From: Aureliella helgolandensis
GTDB lineage: Bacteria; Planctomycetota; Planctomycetia; Pirellulales; Pirellulaceae
Direction of reading: 5' to 3'
NCBI RefSeq assembly: GCF_007752135.1
Contig: NZ_CP036298.1
Location: forward strand, 4,402,001 to 4,466,000
DNA length: 64,000 nucleotides
Part shown: positions 10,236 to 19,100 of the stretch, piece by piece
Numbering within the stretch: the stretch's first letter is position 1
Layout of the letters: the number at the start of each line of letters is the position of its first letter
Made by a program: the position numbers and the translations under genes
Notes under the pieces: model-generated
The model's database searches: none
The model's input: only the letters and a program-made list of their open reading frames with translations
Told to the model about the DNA's origin: nothing

Positions 10236-10629
10236 TTCAAATCCGTGAAGTAGAGCGACGACTTTGCAGATTCCCGCCTCAGATCGAACTATCTGGGATA
10301 AGACGAATCGAGCGTACGCAAAGTACTGGGTAGGAAGGATCGAGCAGGGGAGGGATGGCAGGACGCTCTATTGTGAAGTATTGCAGGGTCGAATGCAACT
10401 AAATAGAAGCGCCTCCCGCGAAAATTCAGCTGCCAGCCTTGCTCCGCTCCCAAGGGCCGTGCGCGGTATCGGTAAGTGGAAGCCAAGGCAGCGAATTTAG
10501 GGAGATAAAGCGTTAAAGCGCCATGGTAGCGTCGCTGCGGACGCTGCGGACGCTGCATTGACAGACTACGATCGAAGATAGCCTATCGAGTTCGTACAAG
10601 ACGCGGCCACTTCAGGGCTCTGAAGCAAC
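10236..10629. other. Intergenic, operon promoter region
   Basis: This 394-base stretch lies between the start of the DUF1501 operon and the 3' end of the voltage-sensor-like gene. I see no gene, tRNA or strong hairpin. It contains a short GCTGCGGAC direct repeat (about 10534-10552). The promoter of the DUF1501 operon is expected here, but I cannot pick it out. Confidence 0.4.
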
Positions 10630-11766
10630 TCAGGACTGCTCTCGCTCCAATTGACAAGCATTCTCTGGTTTCGTTGTAAGGGACAACGTTGAGGTGCTTG
10701 CTTCCTCAGCGACGGTGGTTGCCGCGACATGCAGACGCAGCGTCTCCATCTCCTCTTGCAGGTGTTGCAACTCCAGGGTCTTCTCGGCGTACAAGGCCTC
10801 TAACTTCCGCAAGCGAGTTTCGGGTTTGATGCGAAACACTCGATGAACGACTTCCAAAATCAACAGCGCTCGAACGGCTCGCATGGCAACGCCGCGCACT
10901 CGATAAACTCGCACCACGCGCGTTAGCTGCTGTAGCTTTCCAATTTTGGCTAACTTGGTTGCGCGCAAGATCCGCAGCGTCCGCAAAAACGAAATCAGTG
11001 GCAGCAAGATAATGAGTAGATCGAGCCAGTGCCGCTTGCAGTACTGAAACTTTTTGTTCGTTACAGATACCATCACGATGAACTCCGTAGCGAACGCAAA
11101 CCAAATCAATCCCGTTCCAATATGCAGCAGCGCACGGAGGTTAGGGTGCTCTACGATGTGATCCTTGTACAAGAACTGCACACCGAGGACCGGAAGAATC
11201 AGCAGTGCGATCCACACCATAGGAATACTAAACACCTTCTCCAGATGTCGTTGCAAACGCCAATCGACGACTTGCCAACCTAGACGTGGTAACCAAATTT
11301 TGTCGCGGGCATCACGGTGGCGAGCGCACATGCGAAGTGGCGGAACAAAACAACTCAACCACCAATTGGAGTGACGCTGGCTCATCGACTCTCCTGCGTC
11401 CAATTTCAGATAGTTCAGGCCTTGCTCCAGCAGGAAAATTGGCCAGAGTGCCAAGAGAACCAATCCGCAATAGCGTCCCCAATGATAGGCAGACGTGAGG
11501 TACGCAACCTCACGCTCGAAAACCTCCGTATCCAACAGTGGAGTGGCTTCAGTCGTTCCGAGCTCTGCCCCCACGACGTCAACACCGATTTCCGTTAGCT
11601 CGTGTTCCAAAACTCGGGGTACATCGATCCACAGAACCATGATGCACGCCACCAGCGCCAGGAATAGCACGGAGAGGTAGAACATAAAGGGATGCGACCA
11701 ATGGGCAATATCGGTAGCTTGTGGACTCGGAGCTTCCGTCGCTTGGATGTTCGTTGAATCTGACAA
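10630..11766 (-). CDS. Voltage-sensor-like membrane protein without pore, coiled-coil tail
   Basis: This 378-residue membrane protein has two N-terminal membrane helices (about 27-48 and 97-118), then a four-helix bundle resembling an ion-channel voltage-sensor domain: S1 (178-200), S2 (213-235, with E228), S3 (247-261, with D249) and an S4-like helix with a basic residue at every third position (R262, R265, R268, K271, K274, K277). More arginines follow up to 291. No S5, selectivity filter or S6 can be seen; the protein instead ends in a predicted coiled coil (about 315-350) and a polar tail. This plan recalls voltage-gated proton channels, though sequence identity to them is not claimed. 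The apparent start is TTG; M28 is an alternative but would remove part of the first helix region. Confidence 0.8.
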   Translation of the reverse strand: MSDSTNIQATEAPSPQATDIAHWSHPFMFYLSVLFLALVACIMVLWIDVPRVLEHELTEIGVDVVGAELGTTEATPLLDTEVFEREVAYLTSAYHWGRYCGLVLLALWPIFLLEQGLNYLKLDAGESMSQRHSNWWLSCFVPPLRMCARHRDARDKIWLPRLGWQVVDWRLQRHLEKVFSIPMVWIALLILPVLGVQFLYKDHIVEHPNLRALLHIGTGLIWFAFATEFIVMVSVTNKKFQYCKRHWLDLLIILLPLISFLRTLRILRATKLAKIGKLQQLTRVVRVYRVRGVAMRAVRALLILEVVHRVFRIKPETRLRKLEALYAEKTLELQHLQEEMETLRLHVAATTVAEEASTSTLSLTTKPENACQLEREQS

Positions 11767-12954
11767 TTGTCTGACTTGGATTGGTGGCTTGGATGGCTGT
11801 TGCTAAGTGCACTGCGTGGCACGAATGGGGCGGACAACGCGGGCCGCGCTGTCAGTCGGGCAAGGCGATGCACCTCGCCAGTTCTCATGGGAACAGTCGT
11901 CGAAGTACGCTCGACAGGTACAACTGATCAGGAACAGTATACCCGAGTTAGCAGGGGCAGCAGGCGAAGTGCCATGCCCTTCACTGCAACGCCAGCGAAC
12001 CAGATTCGAAATCTGCAACGCACTTTGCGGGCACTACCTTGGAGTGCCCATGTTGGAGCAACAATGACCGCTTAAGTCAAGCGTTCCTCACACAGCACTC
12101 CAACTCTGACATGCGTTAGACAGGCTCCCGCCTCAAGATTGCTGCAGGCAGCTCTCGACCCTACTCGCCCTGCCCAACAATCATCAATACCAATTTGGCT
12201 AGGGCCGTACCTGCATTTCAACTTCAGCATCGCGGGTCCGGCCCTTCCTTGCTGGCCCTTCCTCTCTGCGGCGCGGTCACTGCGACGCGGTCACTGCGAC
12301 GCGGTTATTTCGGAGTCGTTCCGCCAGGATCGTAGCAATGGCGAGCCGCGCCAAGCGGAGTGAGTTCACGCGAGGAGGACATGCTTCGCGTGTGTGATCT
12401 TTTGTTCAGCTTGGACAGCTCAGCGTGGATAGAGCCCGCCCGCACTCTCTCAATGTTGCAGAACCCGCTATCCCAGCAGCCCATGCATGGACTCGCCGGC
12501 CGTTTGACGCTACCTCCGCTCATTGCCATCGTCGCCCCACCGGCGCTTGCCACGGGCACCTCTCCCACCCGCTCAATTATCTGCGCAGGCGTGTACCGCA
12601 CCGGGCACTCGCCAATGCTTCGCGAACAGACCATTCAGAGTGCCCACCCCCCGAGGGACACCCATTGCTGCCTCGTGTAACGGTCAGGGGGTTCTAGCAG
12701 CTTAGCGACTATTTGACGAAAAATCGCGGGCTGGCCCAGGCTTCACCCTTAAGGGCGGTGTAGGTTTGGACGGTCGATTCTCCATCGGATGCTGCGCGGC
12801 GACCTAAGGGGAGGCTGACCTCAGGAGCGTACCATTCTGTAGTATTCGCTCGGAACAGTCCAAATTTTGCGCCTCAGAACGCCGTTTGATAGGCCATTCA
12901 ACCTATCAGCAGAAAAAGCCCACTGCCGCACTGATGCGTTTTTGGAGAAAGTGG
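11767..12954. other. 1.2 kb gene-free region
   Basis: No believable coding region is present; the open frames on both strands are short, overlapping and of odd composition. The stretch contains a 14-bp tandem repeat (12273-12306) and a 10-bp perfect palindrome CCCTTAAGGG near 12747. The promoter of the YqiJ-flotillin-AAA cluster should lie toward its right end. Confidence 0.45.
12273..12306. repeat. 14-bp tandem repeat, about 2.4 copies
   Basis: The unit GCGGTCACTGCGAC occurs at 12273-12286 and 12287-12300, followed by a partial third copy. It lies in non-coding sequence. Its size matches the unit length of the unrelated repeat at 43985. Confidence 0.8.
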
Positions 12955-13605
12955 ATGGAGTTATTTACCAATTTGATCGCGAGTCCTGTCCTACCTGCAA
13001 CGGTGTTACTGGGCCTCATGGTTGCCTGGAGTTTCATGGCAATGCTAGGCGCCGTTGATCTAGATGTCGGCGGTCCGGACGTCGATATCGGTCAAGATCT
13101 GGATCTCAGTGTCGGCAGCCATGCCACCGAGGGAATGGCTTTGTTGGCTCTGAAGTGGTTGAACATCAAAAATGTGCCACTCGTCGTCTGGCTTGGCGTC
13201 TTCTCCGTGATTTGGTGGTTTATCTCGATATCACTCTGGTCCGCGATCGATTCGCGGATTTTTACGGATCCCGGCTGGTTTTGGTCAACCTTACTTATCC
13301 TGAAGAACCTCGCTATCTCGCTGCCTCTCGCCAAATTGGCCACGACTCCCATGAAACCTTGGTTTGTTGTGGAGAAGATTGGTGCCACGCACCTCATCGG
13401 ACAAGAGTGCCAGATCAGTTCCCTGGAAGCTACGCCTGAATTCGGGCAAGTCCGCTTTCGCACCGAAGGCGCTCCGCTGTTGCTTAATGTTCGCACTGAT
13501 GGCCAGCACTTGGCCAAGGGAACGAAGGTGTGGATTACACACTACGATGCACAACACCGCGTGTACATCGTTTCGCCGACAACTACCGAATCGCTCCCTC
13601 CCTAG
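12955..13605 (+). CDS. YqiJ/NfeD-like membrane protein with OB-fold domain
   Basis: This 216-residue inner-membrane protein has a first membrane helix (about 10-33), an Asp-rich loop (about 34-52, with repeated D-x-D), two further helices (about 73-95 and 109-128) and a soluble C-terminal domain (about 140-208) resembling the OB-fold of the NfeD/YqiJ group. The ATG at 12955 is chosen because GGAG lies at 12944-12947, seven bases upstream; the frame stays open to 12886 and ATG 12934 is an alternative. The flotillin gene follows 125 bases later in the same direction. NfeD-type proteins are known partners of SPFH/flotillin proteins, so a role in anchoring or organising the flotillin assembly is likely. 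Confidence 0.85.
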   Translation: MELFTNLIASPVLPATVLLGLMVAWSFMAMLGAVDLDVGGPDVDIGQDLDLSVGSHATEGMALLALKWLNIKNVPLVVWLGVFSVIWWFISISLWSAIDSRIFTDPGWFWSTLLILKNLAISLPLAKLATTPMKPWFVVEKIGATHLIGQECQISSLEATPEFGQVRFRTEGAPLLLNVRTDGQHLAKGTKVWITHYDAQHRVYIVSPTTTESLPP

Positions 13606-13730
13606 CCTTTCAAGCGAAGCGATCTGCGGCAGCAACCCTGCATGCACCGTTTCGACAGTCGCATGACCATTGATTCTTCCCTCAAATTGCCAAACTAATC
13701 GATCACTCCCTTCACGGAACCAAACGTACC

Positions 13731-15782
13731 ATGAACCTTTCTTTACTACCGCCGTTGGCGCAATCTGAGACGATCGTTTACGCAGTCATTGCTCTGGTTG
13801 TCCTGCTAATCCTGGTCATTGGCATCCTTGCTTTGATCTCCCGCTTCTACAAAAAAGTGGGACCCGATGAAGCCATTGTCAGGACCGGCTGGGGCGGAAT
13901 GCAGGTCGTGACAGCCAACGGGATCTTTGTGATGCCCGTCGTGCATCACAGCGAAAAGATGGACCTCACCCTCAAGAGTTTCGAAATTGCTCGAGAGGGC
14001 GCCGAAGGACTCATTTGCAAAGACAACATCCGAGCTGACATTCGTGTTGCCTTCTTCATTCGTATCGACAAAACGCAAGAAGAGATGTGCGAAGTGGCAC
14101 AGTCCATCGGCTGCAAACGAGCTAGCCAACTGGAGACTCTGCGTGAACTGTTTGATTCCAAATTCTCGGAGGCTCTCAAAACGGTCGGCAAGCAATTTGA
14201 GTTTGTGGAGCTGTATGACAAGCGAGAACAGTTCAAGGGTGAAATCCTGAAGGTCATTGGAACGGATCTTAACGGCTATCGCCTGGATGATGCGGCCATC
14301 GACTACTTGGAACAGACGCGTCTCGAGTTGCTCAACCCGAACAACATTCTCGATGCGGAAGGCATCAAGAAAATCACGGAGTTGACCGCCACTGAGAAAG
14401 TGCAAGAGAACCACTTCACTCGCGAGCGGGAAAAGACACTGAAGAAGCAAGACGTCGAAGCCCAGGAAGCGATCCTAGAGCTTGAGCGCCAACGAGTTGA
14501 AGCGACTGAAAAGCAAAAGCGTGAGATTGCTGAAATCACCGCCAAGGAAGAGGCGTCCGCCAAAAAGGTTCAAGAAGAGAATCGCTTGCAATCGGAACGA
14601 GCACGTATTGCAACCGACGAAGAATTAGGAGTTGCCGAGGAGAATAAGTTGCGACAAATCTTGGTTGCGCAGCGCAATAAAGAGCGCACCGATGCGGTGG
14701 AGCTTGAACGCGTGAATCGCGATCGAGAACTCGAATCGACAGAGCGTCTACGCTTGGTAGGCGTGGCCGAAGTCGAAAAAGAGAAGGCCATCGAGACCGA
14801 ACGCCGCAACATCCAAGAAGTGATCCGCGAAAGAGTCGCAGTCGAGCGTGCCGTCGTGGAAGAGCAGGAGCGGATCAAGGATACGGAAGAGTTTGCCGCT
14901 GCAGATCGAAAGAAAAAGGTCGAGGTGACCGCTGCGGAAATGGCCGCGGAGCAAGCGATGGTCCGAGAGGTTAAGGCAGCAGAGTCGAAACGCAACTCCG
15001 CACAATTGCTGGCCGAGCAAGTCCGCATCGAAGCCGAAGCATCGCGTGATCAGGCGGAGAAGCGGAGTGCAGCTACCAAGATGCTGGCCGAAGCGGCTAC
15101 CGCAGACCATTCCTCCAAGGGCTTGGCCGACGCACTGGTCTTAGAAGCCAGCGCTGCAGCTACCGAAAAGCAAGGCATGGCAGAAGCCCGTGTAATGAAG
15201 GAAAAGTATACCAGTGAAGCTCAGGGAATCTCTGAGAAGGCCGCTGCGATGAAGGAACTCGACGGCGTCGGCAAGGAGCACGAAGAATTCAAACTACGCC
15301 TCGAAAAGGACAAGCAGATCGAGATCGCTGCAATCGATGCGCAAAAATCGATCGCTGGCGAACAAGCTCTGGTCCTGGGTGAAGCCCTCAAGTCGGCCAA
15401 GATCGATATCGTCGGTGGAGACGGCGAATTCTTCGACCAAATCTCCTCCGCGGTTAAAGGTGGTAAGTCCATCGACCGCTTCATCCTCAATTCCCAAGTT
15501 GCGACCGACATCAAGAATACGTTCTTCAAGGGGGATCCTGAGCATTTCAAACAGAACTTGGCTGGATTGGTCAGTCAATTCAATCTGAGCTCCGGAGAAA
15601 TTAAGGACCTGAGTGTCGCCGCCCTCGTGGCACAGCTTCTGTCCGCCGGTGCGAGCGACAGCATGCGATCCCAACTGGTAAACCTCCTGGGCATGGCTGG
15701 CAGCTTGAATCTGGCAGATAAAACTGTCGGCAGCCTAGTCGTCAGCGGCTCGGCCAAGTCCACCACCAAGACCAAGTCCTAG
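13731..15782 (+). CDS. Flotillin-family (YqiK-like) SPFH protein
   Basis: This 683-residue membrane protein has an N-terminal membrane helix (about 15-40), an SPFH/band-7 domain (about 45-235) and a very long charged coiled coil (about 235-530) rich in Glu, Ala, Arg and Lys with repeated E-A motifs. A helical C-terminal region containing many small and hydrophobic residues follows. This is the flotillin architecture, and the length is normal to slightly long. Flotillins oligomerise into large rings that mark ordered membrane domains. The gene lies between the YqiJ-like gene and the giant AAA ATPase, all on the plus strand, suggesting one complex. No clear Shine-Dalgarno site precedes the ATG. 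Confidence 0.93.
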   Translation: MNLSLLPPLAQSETIVYAVIALVVLLILVIGILALISRFYKKVGPDEAIVRTGWGGMQVVTANGIFVMPVVHHSEKMDLTLKSFEIAREGAEGLICKDNIRADIRVAFFIRIDKTQEEMCEVAQSIGCKRASQLETLRELFDSKFSEALKTVGKQFEFVELYDKREQFKGEILKVIGTDLNGYRLDDAAIDYLEQTRLELLNPNNILDAEGIKKITELTATEKVQENHFTREREKTLKKQDVEAQEAILELERQRVEATEKQKREIAEITAKEEASAKKVQEENRLQSERARIATDEELGVAEENKLRQILVAQRNKERTDAVELERVNRDRELESTERLRLVGVAEVEKEKAIETERRNIQEVIRERVAVERAVVEEQERIKDTEEFAAADRKKKVEVTAAEMAAEQAMVREVKAAESKRNSAQLLAEQVRIEAEASRDQAEKRSAATKMLAEAATADHSSKGLADALVLEASAAATEKQGMAEARVMKEKYTSEAQGISEKAAAMKELDGVGKEHEEFKLRLEKDKQIEIAAIDAQKSIAGEQALVLGEALKSAKIDIVGGDGEFFDQISSAVKGGKSIDRFILNSQVATDIKNTFFKGDPEHFKQNLAGLVSQFNLSSGEIKDLSVAALVAQLLSAGASDSMRSQLVNLLGMAGSLNLADKTVGSLVVSGSAKSTTKTKS

Positions 15783-16150
15783 GTCCGCAGATCGACCCCG
15801 GCGGGCGGCCGCATGTCGGCCGCGGCCGGTGCCTGCCCCAAGGGCGTGGGGTTGCCATTTTCCCGCCCAAGTGGAACAGTGACTAATCGACAAGCCGACC
15901 TGCGACTTGTCGGCATCCTAGCCGCCCGCTGTGCCAGATGATCGATAACGCGTTGGCTCGCCGGCTGGTTTGATTCATTGCATTTGTAACCCTAGCGAAG
16001 AAAACGCAATCCAACTCGTACTGCAGCAGCAAGCTCTCCCGCTTTGCTATCGCAGCGACGTACTGAGACAGCACCCGGTAACGCAGCGGGTGACGAGTTA
16101 CCTCGTCTCGCTCCCCCACTCCACCTTCGCCTTACGCACTTAAGCTTGCC
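15783..16150. other. Intergenic between flotillin and AAA genes
   Basis: No gene is visible in this 368-base gap. Just after the flotillin stop, GCGGCCG (15805-15811) and CGGCCGC (15817-15823) can form a very GC-rich 7-bp hairpin with a 5-base loop. No U-tract follows, so it may stabilise or partly terminate the transcript and lower expression of the downstream ATPase. Confidence 0.4.
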
Positions 16151-19100
16151 ATGACAGAATCGCTCGGAAGTGGAACCTACGACGTATTGCGAAATCGTCT
16201 TCGCGAGGCGGCCAACGAATTGCGTGAGCGTTTCGAACAGCTCAATGCAGCCCGTTCAGACGTCTTTGGAAACATCGAAACGAAGCTTTGTAGCACAGCG
16301 CATGTATCGACTGATCACAATTGCGTTCCCCGCGACTTGCTATCCATCGGTGATTGCTTGCTGCTGGCCTACAATGTGCAATTTGGCCTCAAGACCGAGA
16401 TTGACTGCACGGATGTGTTCAGCTTCTATCGATTTGACGGCGAGATCGCCCATTCGCTACCTCTATCCAACCTGTTCGACGAACGCTTCCAACGCGATTT
16501 CAAAGAGCTCTATCGCTACTACAAGAACACCACCTTTGCGCGATTCTTCACTGCCGGGCCCTTCGTTTACTTCGTATTCCAGGTTGGTAAGTCGGTCAGC
16601 GACGTCAAGGCCTTTAAATGGGCCGTCGAGGGAGACGAGCTACGGTATGTCGATAATCGCGGTGACCAAGATGTCCGCCTCCCCGAACAACACGGTTTCC
16701 GATGGTTGCGGGCGACGCGCGATCAACACCGCAGCGGAGTGCATCCCCACGTTTCGATCGAAGACTTAGTCTTTGTCGAGTGTGTAGGCGGTGACCTAAC
16801 GATCAAAGTGGAAGACAATACGGAAGACGGCAGTGGCATCTATGCCGAGCCAGTCGACAATCCCGACCAAACGCTCGACGACGCGGAAGTCTACTACTCT
16901 ATCCTAGGCAACCTAGTGTTGCTCAAGATGCGTCCGTACCAGGAAAAAGATTTTCGCTACTTTGTATTCAGCGTCAAACGGCAAGCCGTACAGCGCCTGG
17001 ATGCGATCGCTCAAGCCTGTGTACTGTTGCCCGACGATCATGGGATCATCTTCCCAGGTGGCGTATTCCTGCAAACCGGTTCCTGCAAGTTATTCGATCA
17101 TGGCCTCGACGGCCTTGCCTACGAGCGGACCATCGCTGCACAAAACGGCGAGGATTATCTCTATCTGTTCACCGATCTAAAAACGGGAACCTATTTACAC
17201 TTACGATACAACCTCATTCGCCAAGAAGTCGACACTCCGCTGGTCTGTCACGGGCAAACCCTGTTTGACGACGGCCGCATGGTAACCTTTCGTGGTGACG
17301 AGAACCCACAAAAGCACCACGCCCTGCAACTATGGCAAACCCCCTACGTCGGCGCCAATTTTAAAGCGGAAATGGCGACCGATTCAATGCTCTACAAAAT
17401 CGGCAATCGCGAGTTGGTGCGGGGGATGGCGGAATGCCAAGAACTGCTGCAGTTGATCGATAAAGACGATTCGTACGCGGAATTGTATTCCGACCTCACC
17501 AAGCGCTCTACCGACGTCATCGACAGCTACTTTTGGTTGGATCGAGAAGAAACGTTCCGGTTCGCCGAACCGATCGCCAAGATCCGAGATGCAGCCTCGG
17601 CTGCGGTCGAGGAATTTGATAAGGTCGTACGCGTCCGTCGCGAAACGGAACAACAACTCCGAGATTCTGCACAAGCCACCCAGCAGCTGTTAGCGGCCAT
17701 CCAACGTTCTTCCTTTGATTCCGTCACAGCGTTCGTCGAGAAATTGGCTGCCATCCGGACACAACGGGGCCATGCAATCGGCTTGCGAGAATTGCGGTTT
17801 ATCGACCTTCCAGCGGTCGAGGAGCTCGAGACTCAGCTTAGCGAGGCAGCCACACGCCTGGGACTGCGTTGCGTTCAGTTCCTGTTGACCCCGTCAGCAC
17901 TCGATCCCTATCGCAAGCGCATCGTCCAGTGTGAAGGAGAAATCCCCGAGGTCCATTCCGCCAGCGAAGGGCGTCAACTGCAAGAACAACTCCTGCAGAT
18001 TAGTAGCGATCTCGAGCTGCTGATTGAGACCGTATCCCAGCTGAAAATTGAAGATCTGACGCAACGCACCGCCATCACCGATGAGACGGGAAATCTGCTT
18101 GCAGATCTCAACCGCATACGCTCCGCCCTAAAATCACGAGTTCGCGAGCTGCTGTCGGGCGAGATGGAGGCAGATTTCGCATCCCAGACCAAGCTGCTTG
18201 ACCAAGCGGCCGCAGGGGCACTGGAAAACGCCGACACGCCAGATAAAGTCGATGAGTCGTTAACCCGCACCATGCTCCAGCTCGAGGAATTGGAAGGTCG
18301 TTTTGCGGAGTTTGATGAGCTGCTCATGAGATTGACCGAAAAACGTCAATCGCTCTACGAGGCGTTCGAAGCGCGCCGTCAACAATTGGTCGAAGCTCGT
18401 TCAAGACGCGCCGAGGGAATTGTCTCGGCCGCAAATCGCATCCTTCAAGGTATTTCGTCGCGCGCTCAGCGAATGAAAGATGCCGATGCGCTTCGCTCCT
18501 ATTTCGCTTCGGATCCCATGGTCGATAAAGTTCGACAACTTGCCAATCAGCTCCAAGAATTGGGCGATTCGGTGCGCATGGAGGACGTTCTTACTCGGTT
18601 GAAGACGGTATCGGACGATGCGCTACGGCAACTGCGAGATCGCCAAGATCTGTTTACCGGCGATGACGGGCAGATCAAGCTGGGCAGGCACTTCTTCAGT
18701 ATCAACAGTCAAGCAACTGAGCTGACAACCGTAGTGCGTGATGGTTTGCTTCAGCTACACCTGACCGGGACACAATTTTATCAACCGTTGCGGGACGAAG
18801 TTCTCAATAGCTCTCGAGATCTATGGCAACAACTGTTGCCCAGCGAAAACGATGCAGTCTATCGCGGAGAATTCCTAGCCGCCAGTCTATTCGATTCTGC
18901 GCAAAGTGATCAGTACGCCTATTTGCAGTTGAAAGAAAAGGAGCAGATCGATTGGGTTCGGAGCCAGATGCAATCCCGACATGCCGAGGGGTATTCTCGC
19001 GGCGTCCACGATCAAGATGCGACGAAGATTCTCACGGCCTTACTCAATCTGGACCGACAATTGGGGCTGCTGCGAACCGCCCCAGCGATCCGAGCGACCG

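Noticed and set aside
12305-12697. Overlapping frames in the gene-free region
   Set aside because: Products are Cys/Arg/Pro-rich on all frames and no start signals are present.
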